The notes beneath the pieces are model-generated. The model saw only the letters and a list, made by a program, of their open reading frames with translations, was not told where the DNA came from and ran no database searches. The translations under genes and the position numbers were made by a program. Below, in pieces: positions 29,919-40,048 of a stretch of DNA of 64,000 nucleotides; the stretch's first letter is position 1, and every line of letters begins with the position of its first letter. The DNA comes from Planctomycetaceae bacterium (lineage in GTDB: Bacteria > Planctomycetota > Planctomycetia > Planctomycetales > Planctomycetaceae), in the NCBI GenBank assembly GCA_017795105.1, contig CP051247.1, forward strand, positions 620,001 to 684,000, given 5' to 3'.

Positions 29919-31538
29919 TTATTCGCTGGACGAATCGACCGGTGCCGGCGCCGTTTCCGCGGGCGGAACCTTCCGGGCGGTGACCGTGGTCATCTGATGC
30001 GAATGGCTGGTTCCTGCACCAAGGCTCATCCCTTCAAGAGACTTCAGGCGAGCGTAACGCTGCTGAATTTCCTCTGGAGCAACCACCGGAAGGTTTGCTG
30101 CCAGAGCAAGCGATTCCAGCAGGTAGAGTAATCGCTCACACCGGGCCTGCTCCTTCTTCTTCTGCAACTTTCGGGCGTCAAGCTCTTCGACAGCCTGAAT
30201 CCTCTGCTGCCACTGGGCGAATTCAGAGTGTGTTTCGATCAAATTGAGAATCGCATCCCGGTCTTGCTCGACGATTGAAGCAATCCGCGGGTGCCAGCTC
30301 TGATTGAGTTCGGGCCAGCGTGCCAGAACCGTCTGCTGAATGAGCGTACGACTGGCGGAGACCTGACTGCGAGAACGTCCCAGTTCCCGCTCAATCTCCT
30401 TCAGCTCTTCATCGAGACGTTGCTTGAGTTCGGTTGCCTTTGCCTTGAGAGATTCGTCTTCGATCTGGAGTTGAGTGGCCAGAGAATCGAGAGCAAACTT
30501 CTGTGCAGGCGTTGCGAACGCTTCCAATTCGCTGCGTGGTGCGCTGTCGGTCAACAGACTTACGCCTTCCTCGGCTCCGTCCGTCTGAGAACTGTACTGC
30601 CGCAAGAAGATATCCGAGGTACAAATCGGCAGATCGATGCTCGGCAGGGTCGCGACCGCATAGGCATGAGCCTCCGCCAGGGAAACACGTCCATTCTGAT
30701 CGAAATCGGAAGAAGATACGCTTTCCCCGGTTCGGGTCTGCCCCCCAATTGCTGCCCAGAACGAACTGCTATACTCGTGATAGTTCTCTTCATTGATGTC
30801 GGCGGTGCAACCAGCTGCCGGTCGAGACTCGATTGTGGCACAGAAGACGGCCAGGTCCCGCTCGGCAAGACCGGCACTGCTTTCCCCTCGCTCAAACAGG
30901 AGATTGGTGAACCCTCCGGAGTAGCACTGCACCATGACAATAGCCACCGGGACCTCGGCGGGAAGTTCTTTCAAGGAACGCGAGAACTCCGCAACGTCGA
31001 GCCGTTCCTTGTTCCACAAGTAGATGCAGGTGTTTCCGGCTCGCCCCTTTGTTTTTGACTTCCCGCCATGCGCAGTGACGTAGATGACCAGGCGATCTTC
31101 GGGAGTCAGAGTCGCCCCTGTCTCCTTGATCCAATTCCGGAATTCATCCAGTGACGAGCGACCGCGGACATCGGACAGCTCGTTGTCGCGATAGAAGTTC
31201 TTCTGCCCCGTGCCAGCATCAAACAACTGCCCCAGCAACTCGTACTCTCGCGGCAATGGGGCGACACTTCGAAACTGAAGATCGCGCCCGGGATCGTTTC
31301 CGTCACTGAAAAGGACGTCGTGAGAGACCTCGCTCTGATAGAGCCGGTCCAGCAGGCTTCGATAGAAGATCACGTTGCGTTCCAGTGAGATCTGATTGCT
31401 CGACGGGGCATAGCCTCCGCCGATCGTCAGAAAATGGTCTTTCGCCTCGACACGGGAATAATTGCTCGTCGGAGACAGTAAGCATCCCCCCATCAGGAGG
31501 CCGCAGCCGATCCACCGTTTCACACCACTCAGTTCCAT
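29919..31538 (-). CDS. Caspase-fold (C13/C14-like) lipoprotein with coiled coil
   Basis: 539 aa. The N-terminus looks like a lipoprotein signal (VKRWIGCGLLMGGC, Cys19). Residues about 30-265 resemble the caspase/legumain fold: LTIGGGYAPSSN, DRLVIYVTAHGGKSKTKG with candidate catalytic His157, and VAIVMVQCYSGGFTN with candidate Cys205. Residues 278-289 (DFDQNGRVSLAE) match an EF-hand-like calcium loop. The region about 340-490 is a long coiled coil (LKAKATELKQRLDEELKEIERELG). The last 30 residues are proline-rich. If active it would be an extracytoplasmic cysteine protease, possibly Ca-dependent. GGAG precedes the ATG. It is divergent from tyrA; no substrate or partner is visible nearby. Confidence 0.8.
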   Translation of the reverse strand: MELSGVKRWIGCGLLMGGCLLSPTSNYSRVEAKDHFLTIGGGYAPSSNQISLERNVIFYRSLLDRLYQSEVSHDVLFSDGNDPGRDLQFRSVAPLPREYELLGQLFDAGTGQKNFYRDNELSDVRGRSSLDEFRNWIKETGATLTPEDRLVIYVTAHGGKSKTKGRAGNTCIYLWNKERLDVAEFSRSLKELPAEVPVAIVMVQCYSGGFTNLLFERGESSAGLAERDLAVFCATIESRPAAGCTADINEENYHEYSSSFWAAIGGQTRTGESVSSSDFDQNGRVSLAEAHAYAVATLPSIDLPICTSDIFLRQYSSQTDGAEEGVSLLTDSAPRSELEAFATPAQKFALDSLATQLQIEDESLKAKATELKQRLDEELKEIERELGRSRSQVSASRTLIQQTVLARWPELNQSWHPRIASIVEQDRDAILNLIETHSEFAQWQQRIQAVEELDARKLQKKKEQARCERLLYLLESLALAANLPVVAPEEIQQRYARLKSLEGMSLGAGTSHSHQMTTVTARKVPPAETAPAPVDSSSE

Positions 31539-31718
31539 CGCCTCGCTCCATCAGAACCCATAGATACGTAAGATCACGTTATCCACGTCCGGCCAGAACC
31601 TCAAGAAGATCCGCCTGGAGCAGCGTCTTTCCACGAAGTCTCGTGCAATTTTCCGATCGGGCAAACTGGTGGGGGGACAAAGTTCGCGTCTGTGCATTCG
31701 ATACGTTAAGATTGAAGG

Positions 31719-32609
31719 ATGAACCCCGTTGACCATCCCCAAAATGCTATCGGCTGCCTGGCCATCTGCGGCGTCGGACTGATTGGAGGCTCCATTGCGC
31801 GAGCCGCCCGCAGTCGAGGCGTCGCGTCCGAGGTCATTGGCATCGGTAAGAACAAAGGCCGTCTGCAGAAAGCGGTCGAGCAGGGGGTGATTGACCGAGG
31901 CTTCACTGATCCGGAGGGCGCGGCTGCCCAGGCCGACCTCATCGTCATCTGCACTCCGGTCGATCTGATCGCTTCTCAGGTCGCTTGCATGCTTCCGCAT
32001 ATGCGAGAAACCGCAACGATTACCGATGCCGGAAGCGTGAAGGGGGAGATCGTTCGCGAGCTCTCCGCGCAACAGATCGAAGCCTCCCGGTATGTGCCGG
32101 GACATCCGCTGGCCGGTTCGGACAAGACCGGATTCGAGTATGCCGATCCCGATTTATTCGAGAAGGCAGCGATCGTTCTTACCCCGACCGCCGAAACGGC
32201 AGACGCTCATACGCAGCGAGTCCGAACATTCTGGCAGGCACTGGGCGGAAACGTGCTGACGATGCCGCCAGAGGAACACGACGCGGTCCTGGCCATGACC
32301 AGCCATTTGCCTCATCTGGTCGCCGCTGCCCTCGCTGCTGCAGTGCAGGAGGATCAACTCAGTCTGGCGTCGTCCGGCTTCCGCGACAGCACGCGAATTG
32401 CCGGCGGTGATCCTGAACTCTGGACCTCGATCTTCCGCCAGAACGCTAAGGCGACGCTGGCCGCGGCTCGGCAGTTTCAGGACAAGCTGTCGCAGTTCAT
32501 CAGTGCCATCGAGCAGAGCGATGACGCGGAACTGAAAGCACTTTTGGCCGAAGGGAAATGCCGCCGCGATGCCTGGCGAGAACAGCGGCTGCGCCAGGAA
32601 TCGCAGTAA
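31719..32609 (+). CDS. tyrA: Prephenate/arogenate dehydrogenase
   Basis: 296 aa. NAD(P)-binding motif LAICGVGLIGGSIARAAR, then TDAGSVKGEIV, the catalytic His region YVPGHPLAGSDKTGFEYADPDLFEKA, and AMTSHLPHLVAAALA. It oxidatively decarboxylates prephenate or arogenate in tyrosine synthesis; which substrate is used cannot be read here. There is no fused chorismate mutase or ACT domain. Its stop is 11 bp from the convergent stop of the small symporter-associated gene. Confidence 0.93.
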   Translation: MNPVDHPQNAIGCLAICGVGLIGGSIARAARSRGVASEVIGIGKNKGRLQKAVEQGVIDRGFTDPEGAAAQADLIVICTPVDLIASQVACMLPHMRETATITDAGSVKGEIVRELSAQQIEASRYVPGHPLAGSDKTGFEYADPDLFEKAAIVLTPTAETADAHTQRVRTFWQALGGNVLTMPPEEHDAVLAMTSHLPHLVAAALAAAVQEDQLSLASSGFRDSTRIAGGDPELWTSIFRQNAKATLAAARQFQDKLSQFISAIEQSDDAELKALLAEGKCRRDAWREQRLRQESQ

Positions 32610-32620
32610 CATCACGCCGT

Positions 32621-32782
32621 TCAGTCGGCGTCTTCGGTATCCCCGGTATCAATCTCCAGGGGTCCCTTCACCTCGTCCATATCGACTGCAGGAAGACTAA
32701 GGACTTTCGTCAGACAGAAGCTGACGAGGCAAAGCACCGTGCAGACCGAAACGGTCATCATAATCCAGCCGAGGGAATTCAT
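32621..32782 (-). CDS. 53-aa single-TM protein, probable MetS-like small subunit of the NSS symporter
   Basis: Short ORF in the gap after the sodium symporter gene: ATG 32782, stop TGA at 32621-32623. The protein starts MNSLGWIMMTVSVCTVLCLV and continues SFCLTKVLSLP, one transmembrane helix, then an acidic cytoplasmic-type tail (VDMDEVKGPLEIDTGDTEDAD). GGAG lies 6 nt before the ATG. It follows the symporter stop by 54 bp in the same direction. Bacterial NSS transporters such as MetP are known to have a small single-helix partner (MetS) encoded just downstream, so position, size and topology all fit. Identity with MetS is by analogy only. Confidence 0.75.
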   Translation of the reverse strand: MNSLGWIMMTVSVCTVLCLVSFCLTKVLSLPAVDMDEVKGPLEIDTGDTEDAD

Positions 32783-32836
32783 ATCTGTCTCCGGTGAGCG
32801 ATGATCGAGTGTATTGAAACTGTTGGAACGCCTGGA

Positions 32837-34432
32837 TCAGACCGCAGGGGAATCGTTTGCGGCCTGCTCATCTTCCCCGGCCTCTTCAAACAGGAAGTTC
32901 AATTTGCCTTCCCGCATCCAGCGGATGCCGGCAATGTGCACCATGACCAGCAGAAACGCTCCGACGATTGAAATAAACATGATCGACGCCAGTGCCACTT
33001 CGCTCTTCCCGATGGCCGAGAAGTAATCCGGCACATTGAAGATACAGAAGGCGACAAAGATCAGCAGCAGGTAAACCGGAGTCACGAACTTCAGAAGGTA
33101 CTGCAGAGCAATCGGCACGCGGATATGCGAGCCTTCATGCAGGGCCGCGTGTCCAGATTGCACCGAGAAGGCAATGCTGTAGACCGCCGCCTGGAACATC
33201 GCCAGGACGAAGATGCACATTGTCCCAACCCAGAAATCCATGGTGTCGAGCGCCTTGAGATCCTTGGAGAAGTAGACGACGAAGCCCGATCCGATCGCAG
33301 CGATCAAACCAAGGATCGCTGCAGCTGCGTGCCGTTTTAGGCCGAGCCCCTCTTCAAAGAACGCAATGACCGGCTGCAACATCGAAAGACTGCTGGTGAT
33401 TGCTGCGATAAAGAGCATGATAAACCAGAGGAATCCGAAGAGCTGCCCGGCTGGCATCACGGCAAACACGCTCGGCAGGGCAGTGAAGCCCAGGCCGAAG
33501 GTTCCCATCTCCTGAGCCGCGGCTCCGAGAAAAATGAATGCAGCCGGCAGAGTGATCAGCCCTCCGAGACAGACCTCGAAGAATTCGTTCATACTGGTCG
33601 CCGTAAGCCCGCTCAGGGCCACATCGTCGTTCTTCCGCATATAGCTGGAGTAGTTGATGATGACCCCGAAGCCGACCGAAAGACTGAAGAAAATTTGTCC
33701 GGATGCCGCCAGCCAGGTATTGGGATCACTCAGTTTGGCGAAATTCGGATTCCACATGCTGCCGAGTCCGTTCACGACATTCCGATCAGGAGCAGCAGGA
33801 TCAGGCGTTCCGAGAGTCAGCACGCGAACAAGCACCACGAGAGCCAGCACGACCATGATCGGCATCGCCACGCGGCAAAAGGCTTCAATCCCCTTGGTGA
33901 TACCGCGGTAGATAAAGAAGAAGTTCATTACGAACGTGAAGATCAGGATCCCGAGAAAATCACGGTGTCCAGGTCGAAACAGGGCCCCATCCTGCCCAAT
34001 GCCCACGAGGGAGCCAAAGTATTCGTCGTAGGCACCGGGGTTGGCAGCCGGCATCAGGCTGCCGTCGAGATAACTGATCGCGTAACTGAGACACCAGGCC
34101 TCGATCACCACGTAGTACATGTAAATGACCAGCGGAACGAGCAACGCGAGTGTCCCGAAATAGCGAGCGAACGTATTGCGGCACAGCACGATGAAAATTC
34201 CGGGGGCAGAGTGGAACCCTCGAGTCCCGGCGAATCGGCCCATGGTCCATTCGGCCCAGCAGAGCGGAATTCCCAGTAGCAGAAGAGAGATAAAATAGGG
34301 AATCATGAAGGCCCCGCCGCCATTCTGGGCGGCCTGACCGGGAAACCGCAGAAAATTCCCGAGTCCCACTGCCGAACCGGCGACTGCCAGAATTACGCCG
34401 ATCCGAGTTCCCCACTGCTCTTTCTGTGCCAT
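32837..34432 (-). CDS. Sodium:neurotransmitter symporter (NSS/SNF) family transporter
   Basis: 531 aa, about 12 membrane helices. The signature of the first helix is clear: WGTRIGVILAVAGSAVGLGNFLRFPGQAAQNGGGAF, which forms the Na+ and substrate site. SGQIFFSLSVGFGVIINYSSYM is the unwound helix 6. It is a Na+-coupled amino-acid importer; bacterial members take up Met, Ala, Trp or Leu. A long tail with a last helix and a short acidic cytoplasmic end follows. A 53-aa partner gene lies downstream. It shares its upstream region with the divergent sufR gene. Confidence 0.95.
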   Translation of the reverse strand: MAQKEQWGTRIGVILAVAGSAVGLGNFLRFPGQAAQNGGGAFMIPYFISLLLLGIPLCWAEWTMGRFAGTRGFHSAPGIFIVLCRNTFARYFGTLALLVPLVIYMYYVVIEAWCLSYAISYLDGSLMPAANPGAYDEYFGSLVGIGQDGALFRPGHRDFLGILIFTFVMNFFFIYRGITKGIEAFCRVAMPIMVVLALVVLVRVLTLGTPDPAAPDRNVVNGLGSMWNPNFAKLSDPNTWLAASGQIFFSLSVGFGVIINYSSYMRKNDDVALSGLTATSMNEFFEVCLGGLITLPAAFIFLGAAAQEMGTFGLGFTALPSVFAVMPAGQLFGFLWFIMLFIAAITSSLSMLQPVIAFFEEGLGLKRHAAAAILGLIAAIGSGFVVYFSKDLKALDTMDFWVGTMCIFVLAMFQAAVYSIAFSVQSGHAALHEGSHIRVPIALQYLLKFVTPVYLLLIFVAFCIFNVPDYFSAIGKSEVALASIMFISIVGAFLLVMVHIAGIRWMREGKLNFLFEEAGEDEQAANDSPAV

Positions 34433-34567
34433 TGCTGATCATCCCGTCCAAGGTTTATTTCACGCATTCGAAGTCAAGCCCCGACCATGCTGAGCGGTCG
34501 GACCACCATAACCCATCTGGACTTAGGGCAAAACGGGAACTGAGCCCGACAGTCACGGAATTATTTG

Positions 34568-34607
34568 AAACAATTTCCATTGTTTTTATTATTGATATCC
34601 CTACAAT
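34568..34607 (+). promoter_or_regulatory. sufR-suf promoter with an overlapping palindrome, candidate SufR operator
   Basis: Palindrome AAACAAT-TTCC-ATTGTTT at 34568-34585. Its right arm overlaps the -35-like TTGTTT (34580-34585); 16 nt later comes TACAAT (34602-34607, 5 of 6 to consensus). The start would be near 34614, about 60 nt before sufR. A repressor bound here would block the promoter, as SufR does in cyanobacteria. The palindrome is also within the upstream region of the divergent symporter. Confidence 0.6.
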
Positions 34608-34673
34608 CCCCGTGACGGCTCCCCTGAAAGCGGCAGTTTTTTTCACCAGGGGACAAAGCTCTCGAAAATCGAT

Positions 34674-35312
34674 ATGCTTGATTCCATCAAACAATCCGAT
34701 CGGGAATTTCTCAGTCATCTCAATGAACTGGGCGAAGCGACAATCGCCCAAATCTGCGATGCTGAACAGGTTACAACCAATGCGGTCCGCCAGCGGCTCA
34801 ATCGGCTGCAGGCGGCTGGCCTGATCGAACGAACGGCCGTACGACAGGGCCGGGGACGTCCCCAGCACAAGTATTCGGTCACCAGCGACGGACGTCGGCT
34901 GCTCGGCGATAACTATTACGAGCTGGCCACGGTCCTCTGGAAGCAGCTGGCAAGTATTCCCGATGAGAAGCTCCGCTCTCGAATCGGCGAAGAGCTGCGA
35001 CGAACTCTGGTGAACCGCTACGGCGAGAATGTGAATGCGGCTGATCCGGCCGAACGGATTCAGCAACTGCAACAGACTCTGCAGAAGCACGGGTTCGACA
35101 TTGAAGTCGAACAGGATGAGGATTCAGTCTGCCTGACTGAAAAAGCCTGTCCTTACCACGATCTGGCCGTCGACGATCGGTCCATTTGTGACTTGGAACA
35201 GTCGGTCTTCGAACAGATCCTGGGAATGCCGCTTCAACTGACGCAGCGTTGTGTGGATGGTCACAGTTGTTGCCGATTCGAACCCGTACTCTTATCGACT
35301 GACTCGGAATAA
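34674..35312 (+). CDS. sufR: SufR-type Fe-S-sensing transcriptional repressor
   Basis: 212 aa. The N-terminal winged HTH (FLSHLNELGEATIAQICDAEQ, TTNAVRQRLNRLQAAGLIERT, GRGRPQHKYSVTSDGRRL) is of the DeoR/ArsR-like kind found in SufR. The C-terminal part has a cysteine set: C-X12-C (ACPYHDL...SIC), then RCVDGHSCC; these could hold an Fe-S cluster. In cyanobacteria and mycobacteria, cluster-bound SufR represses suf. The spacing after the second Cys differs from the cyanobacterial C-X12-C-X13-C-X14-C. It lies directly upstream of sufC in the same direction. Confidence 0.88.
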   Translation: MLDSIKQSDREFLSHLNELGEATIAQICDAEQVTTNAVRQRLNRLQAAGLIERTAVRQGRGRPQHKYSVTSDGRRLLGDNYYELATVLWKQLASIPDEKLRSRIGEELRRTLVNRYGENVNAADPAERIQQLQQTLQKHGFDIEVEQDEDSVCLTEKACPYHDLAVDDRSICDLEQSVFEQILGMPLQLTQRCVDGHSCCRFEPVLLSTDSE

Positions 35313-35372
35313 CAGATTGAGAACCGGCCGGGCAGCCGGAGATGTTTAACAGCAGGAAGTAATTACACGATC

Positions 35373-36185
35373 ATGAATGCTCTTTTGAAAATCGAAGATC
35401 TGCACGTCAACGTTGGCGAAACGGAAATCCTCAAGGGGGTCAATCTGGAGATCCGCCAGGGCGAGATCCACGCCTTGATGGGACCGAACGGTTCTGGCAA
35501 GAGCACGCTGGCTTACACCCTGATCGGTCATCCCAAATATGAAGTGACCAAGGGACGGATCGAGATCGATGGCGTTGAGCTCAATGAAATGGATCCTTCG
35601 GATCGAGCCCGCCTCGGAATGTTTCTGGCGTTCCAGTATCCGGTCACAATCCCCGGAGTGAAGGTCGCCGATTTCCTTCGTCTTGCACTTTCCAATGTTC
35701 GGAATCCGGACCGCAAGGAAGGGGAGAGCCTGATCTCGATGCGGGAGTTCCGAACGGAACTGCGCGAGACCATGAAACAGCTGAATATGGACTCCTCCTT
35801 CGCAACGCGTTACCTCAACGAAGGGTTTTCGGGTGGTGAGAAGAAGCGGATGGAAATTCTCCAGCTCGCTCTGCTCAAACCGAAGTTCGCTCTGCTGGAT
35901 GAAACCGACAGTGGTCTCGACAGCGATGCTGTCCGGGTCGTTAGCGAAGGGCTTTCGAAACTGGCTGGCCCCGAGATGGGCGTGCTGATCATTACCCACC
36001 ATGAACGACTGCTCGAATACAACGAGCCACAGTTCACGCACGTGATGCTGGCAGGCAAAATTGTCGAAACCGGCGACGCGTCACTGGCACACGAGCTGCA
36101 CGCGAATGGTTATGACTCCATCCGCAAACGGCATCCGGAAGAAGCGGCCTGGGAAGAACAGCAGCAGGAAACAGCGGCGAAGTAA
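35373..36185 (+). CDS. sufC: Fe-S assembly ATPase SufC
   Basis: 270 aa, ABC-type ATPase without membrane domain. Walker A GPNGSGKST, signature FSGGEKKRMEI, Walker B FALLDETDSGLDSDA and the switch His in LIITHHERLLEY are present. With SufB and SufD it forms the SufBC2D scaffold. It is slightly longer than the usual 250 aa, with an acidic/Gln-rich tail. Second gene of the suf operon, 60 bp after sufR. Confidence 0.97.
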   Translation: MNALLKIEDLHVNVGETEILKGVNLEIRQGEIHALMGPNGSGKSTLAYTLIGHPKYEVTKGRIEIDGVELNEMDPSDRARLGMFLAFQYPVTIPGVKVADFLRLALSNVRNPDRKEGESLISMREFRTELRETMKQLNMDSSFATRYLNEGFSGGEKKRMEILQLALLKPKFALLDETDSGLDSDAVRVVSEGLSKLAGPEMGVLIITHHERLLEYNEPQFTHVMLAGKIVETGDASLAHELHANGYDSIRKRHPEEAAWEEQQQETAAK

Positions 36186-36291
36186 GCCATCGAACAATCG
36201 CCTGGTCTCACCGGGCGCCGGAGTAGACTGAATAAGGAATACGTCCCCGTCTCGCTCGCCGAAACGGTTTTGATATCGAGAGGAGTTTGTT

Positions 36292-37707
<1,416 letters not shown>

Positions 37708-37728
37708 GGCTTCGATTCCAGAGATGAA

Positions 37729-37757
37729 CGCCACTGCTGGCTGGGCCGGCAGTGGCG
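37729..37757 (+). other. Stem-loop in the sufB-sufD gap
   Basis: CGCCACTGC (37729-37737) pairs perfectly with GCAGTGGCG (37749-37757). No T run follows, so it is not a normal terminator. It lies in an unusually long gap (168 bp) within the operon and may protect the sufB end of the mRNA or tune the ratio of SufB to SufD (inference). Confidence 0.6.
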
Positions 37758-37875
37758 TGTCTCGGATCAGATGAAACATTCGCAACGCGTTCTGCCTGTG
37801 ACAGGACTCGCGTAAAAGGTCCACGTCTGTGGATCTTCCTGATGACGCATAGATAGTAAGACAAGAGCAGCAGAC

Positions 37876-39207
37876 ATGGAGATTAGTGAAGCAGAATTCG
37901 CCGTCACGACCGCCGACGGTTTCGAGGCGTTCCTCGACAGCCGTAACGAGCCGGAGTGGCTGCAGCAGAAGCGGCGGGATGCGTTCGCTCTGTACGAAGA
38001 TTACAGCAAGAAAGATCTCGATCCGGAAGAATTCCGGCGACTCGATCTGCGTTTGTTCCGTCCGAACGACTATCGCATCCGCTCCACCGGAGATGACTCC
38101 AGCGCCGCCGGCCAGTTTAACAATCTGATGACCGAACGGGGCGAATTTGCCGGCCAGGTCGCACACATCGATGGCAAGCCAGTTCAAAGTCAGGTTCAAG
38201 CTGAACTGACAGAGAAGGGCGTGATTTTCTGCAGTCTGGCGGAAGCGGTGGAGAACCACCCCGAGCTGGTTCAGAAGCATTTGCTTACGCAGGCCGTGCA
38301 GCCCGATACCGACCGCTTCTCAGCCTGGCATGCTGCGTTCTGGACCGGAGGCGTATTCCTCTACGTTCCGCGGAACGTCGAACTCACTCAGCCGCTGCAT
38401 AGTCTGATCGGTCTTTCGCGATCTGGTACAGCCGATTTCTCCCATACTCTGGTCGTCCTCGAAGACGGAGCCCGCGCCACGCTGCTCGAAGAAACGTCCT
38501 CGGCAGACGCTAACGCCGCCGGCATGCACATGGGAGCCATCGAACTGATCGTGGGAGCAGGAGCTCATCTGGCATACGTGCAGCTGCAGACCTGGAATGA
38601 GCGAGTGTTCCACTTTGCTCATCAGTGCGGCCGCGTCGCTCAGGATGGCTCGCTGCAGTGGACCGTTTCGGCCCTCGGCAGCAAGTTTTCGCACGTGCAC
38701 CAGGATGTCATGCTGGACGGCAAGGGAGCTAACGCTCAGGTTAACGGCGTCGCCTTCGCTACCGACCGGCAAAAGCTTTCTTATTACACGCGGCAGGCCC
38801 ATAAGGCTCCGCACACAACCTCCGACCTCCTTTATAAAGAAGTCGTTCGTGACCGTGCCCGCATGATCTGGCGTGGCATGATCGATGTCGATGAAGTGGC
38901 ACAGCTGACCGATGGCTACCAGCGAAACGACTCTCTGATTCTGAGTCGCGATGCTCGGGTCGATGCCATTCCGGGACTTGAGATTAACGCCGACGATGTC
39001 CGCTGTACGCACGCGGCGACAGCAGGGCAGGTCGATGAGGAACAGATTCTTTACTGTCTGAGCCGCGGAATTTCCCGACAGGAAGCGATGCATGTCATCG
39101 TGGAAGGGTTCTTCTCCCAGGTCTTCGATCGCATTCCGGTCGAACTGGTTCGGCACACGCTGAGTCAGACCGTTCAGGAGAAGCTCGGTTTTGGTCTCGA
39201 GGACTAA
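37876..39207 (+). CDS. sufD: Fe-S assembly protein SufD
   Basis: 443 aa, homologous to SufB in its beta-helix core (FLYVPRNVELTQPLHSLIG, THVLVVLEDGARATLLEE-like, HTTSDLLYKEVVRDRARMIWRGMIDVDEVAQLTDGYQRNDSLILS) with the conserved C-terminal His/Cys region (DDVRCTHAATAGQVDEEQILYCLSRGI split by the family turn). It completes the SufBC2D scaffold and is needed for iron entry. Fourth gene of the operon. Confidence 0.95.
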   Translation: MEISEAEFAVTTADGFEAFLDSRNEPEWLQQKRRDAFALYEDYSKKDLDPEEFRRLDLRLFRPNDYRIRSTGDDSSAAGQFNNLMTERGEFAGQVAHIDGKPVQSQVQAELTEKGVIFCSLAEAVENHPELVQKHLLTQAVQPDTDRFSAWHAAFWTGGVFLYVPRNVELTQPLHSLIGLSRSGTADFSHTLVVLEDGARATLLEETSSADANAAGMHMGAIELIVGAGAHLAYVQLQTWNERVFHFAHQCGRVAQDGSLQWTVSALGSKFSHVHQDVMLDGKGANAQVNGVAFATDRQKLSYYTRQAHKAPHTTSDLLYKEVVRDRARMIWRGMIDVDEVAQLTDGYQRNDSLILSRDARVDAIPGLEINADDVRCTHAATAGQVDEEQILYCLSRGISRQEAMHVIVEGFFSQVFDRIPVELVRHTLSQTVQEKLGFGLED

Positions 39208-39301
39208 AGCAGTCCTCCGGAGCAGACCGTATCCAGAAACGCCGACTGACAACGAACAACAGACAACCGCACCCTTCGATTGAAGAGATTCGAGAAGTAC
39301 G

Positions 39302-40048
39302 ATGAGCGAGACGGCTTGGGAACAGGTGGCCAATGTGGACGAATTCGCGGGAACCGATCGGGTTTCCGTGATTATCGACGATCTCCCCGCGTTGATTGTG
39401 AAGCTGGAAGACCAGTACTTCGCCATCGAGGATGTTTGTACTCATGATGGTCAGCCATTGACCGATGGCCCCATCGTCGAGAACTCCATCGAATGTCCCC
39501 GTCACGGTGCCCGGTTCGATCTGAAGTCCGGGGCAGCGCTCTGTATGCCGGCTACCCAACCGGTTCAGACCTTCGATGTCGAAGTTCGCGACGGCGCGAT
39601 CTTCGCTCGCCCTTCAAACGGCGATTCGTCGCCGTCGGCCCCCGAGAGTTCAACCGTTTCGGCACCGCCAGTAACTCAACTTGCGGCCGAAGGGGATACC
39701 GAACAGTCCAGCGACGCGACGAATGAGGCTTCTGGCGGACCGCAGGAAGCCCCTCGCGTCGGCGACATGCTCGAATCGCTGAAGAAGGTCGTCGACCCCG
39801 AGCTGTTCGTGAACATCGTTGATCTTGGACTTGTCTACGATATCACCGAGGACAACAACCAGGTGACTGTGACGATGACGCTGACCAGCCCGAGCTGTCC
39901 GGCTGGACCACAGATTGTCGGTCAGGCGCGTGAAGTGATTGAATCGCTGCCCGGAGTGACTGGCGCAGAGATCAAGTTGACGATGTCGCCGCCGTGGAAT
40001 CCGGAAATGATGACTGAAGACGCCCGGGACCAGCTCGGAATCTTTTAG
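39302..40048 (+). CDS. Rieske ferredoxin fused to MIP18/DUF59 Fe-S assembly domain
   Basis: 248 aa. Residues 1-103 are a Rieske domain with ligands C46, H48, C65 and H68 (VCTHDGQPL, ECPRHGARFD). A Ser/Pro/Ala/Glu linker (about 104-150) joins it to a MIP18/PaaD/SufT-like DUF59 domain (about 151-248): DMLESLKKVVDPELFVNIVDLGLVYDI, TMTLTSPSCPAGPQIVGQ, with the family's key Cys in SPSC. DUF59 proteins help assemble or hand over Fe-S clusters; SufT is often in suf operons. The Rieske part could supply electrons or hold a cluster. Last gene of the suf operon, 94 bp after sufD. Confidence 0.92.
   Translation: MSETAWEQVANVDEFAGTDRVSVIIDDLPALIVKLEDQYFAIEDVCTHDGQPLTDGPIVENSIECPRHGARFDLKSGAALCMPATQPVQTFDVEVRDGAIFARPSNGDSSPSAPESSTVSAPPVTQLAAEGDTEQSSDATNEASGGPQEAPRVGDMLESLKKVVDPELFVNIVDLGLVYDITEDNNQVTVTMTLTSPSCPAGPQIVGQAREVIESLPGVTGAEIKLTMSPPWNPEMMTEDARDQLGIF

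Noticed and set aside
34586..34607. Second, everted ATTG/CAAT pair as another SufR site
   Set aside because: The halves face outward and the spacing differs from the main palindrome; one CAAT is simply part of the -10 box.
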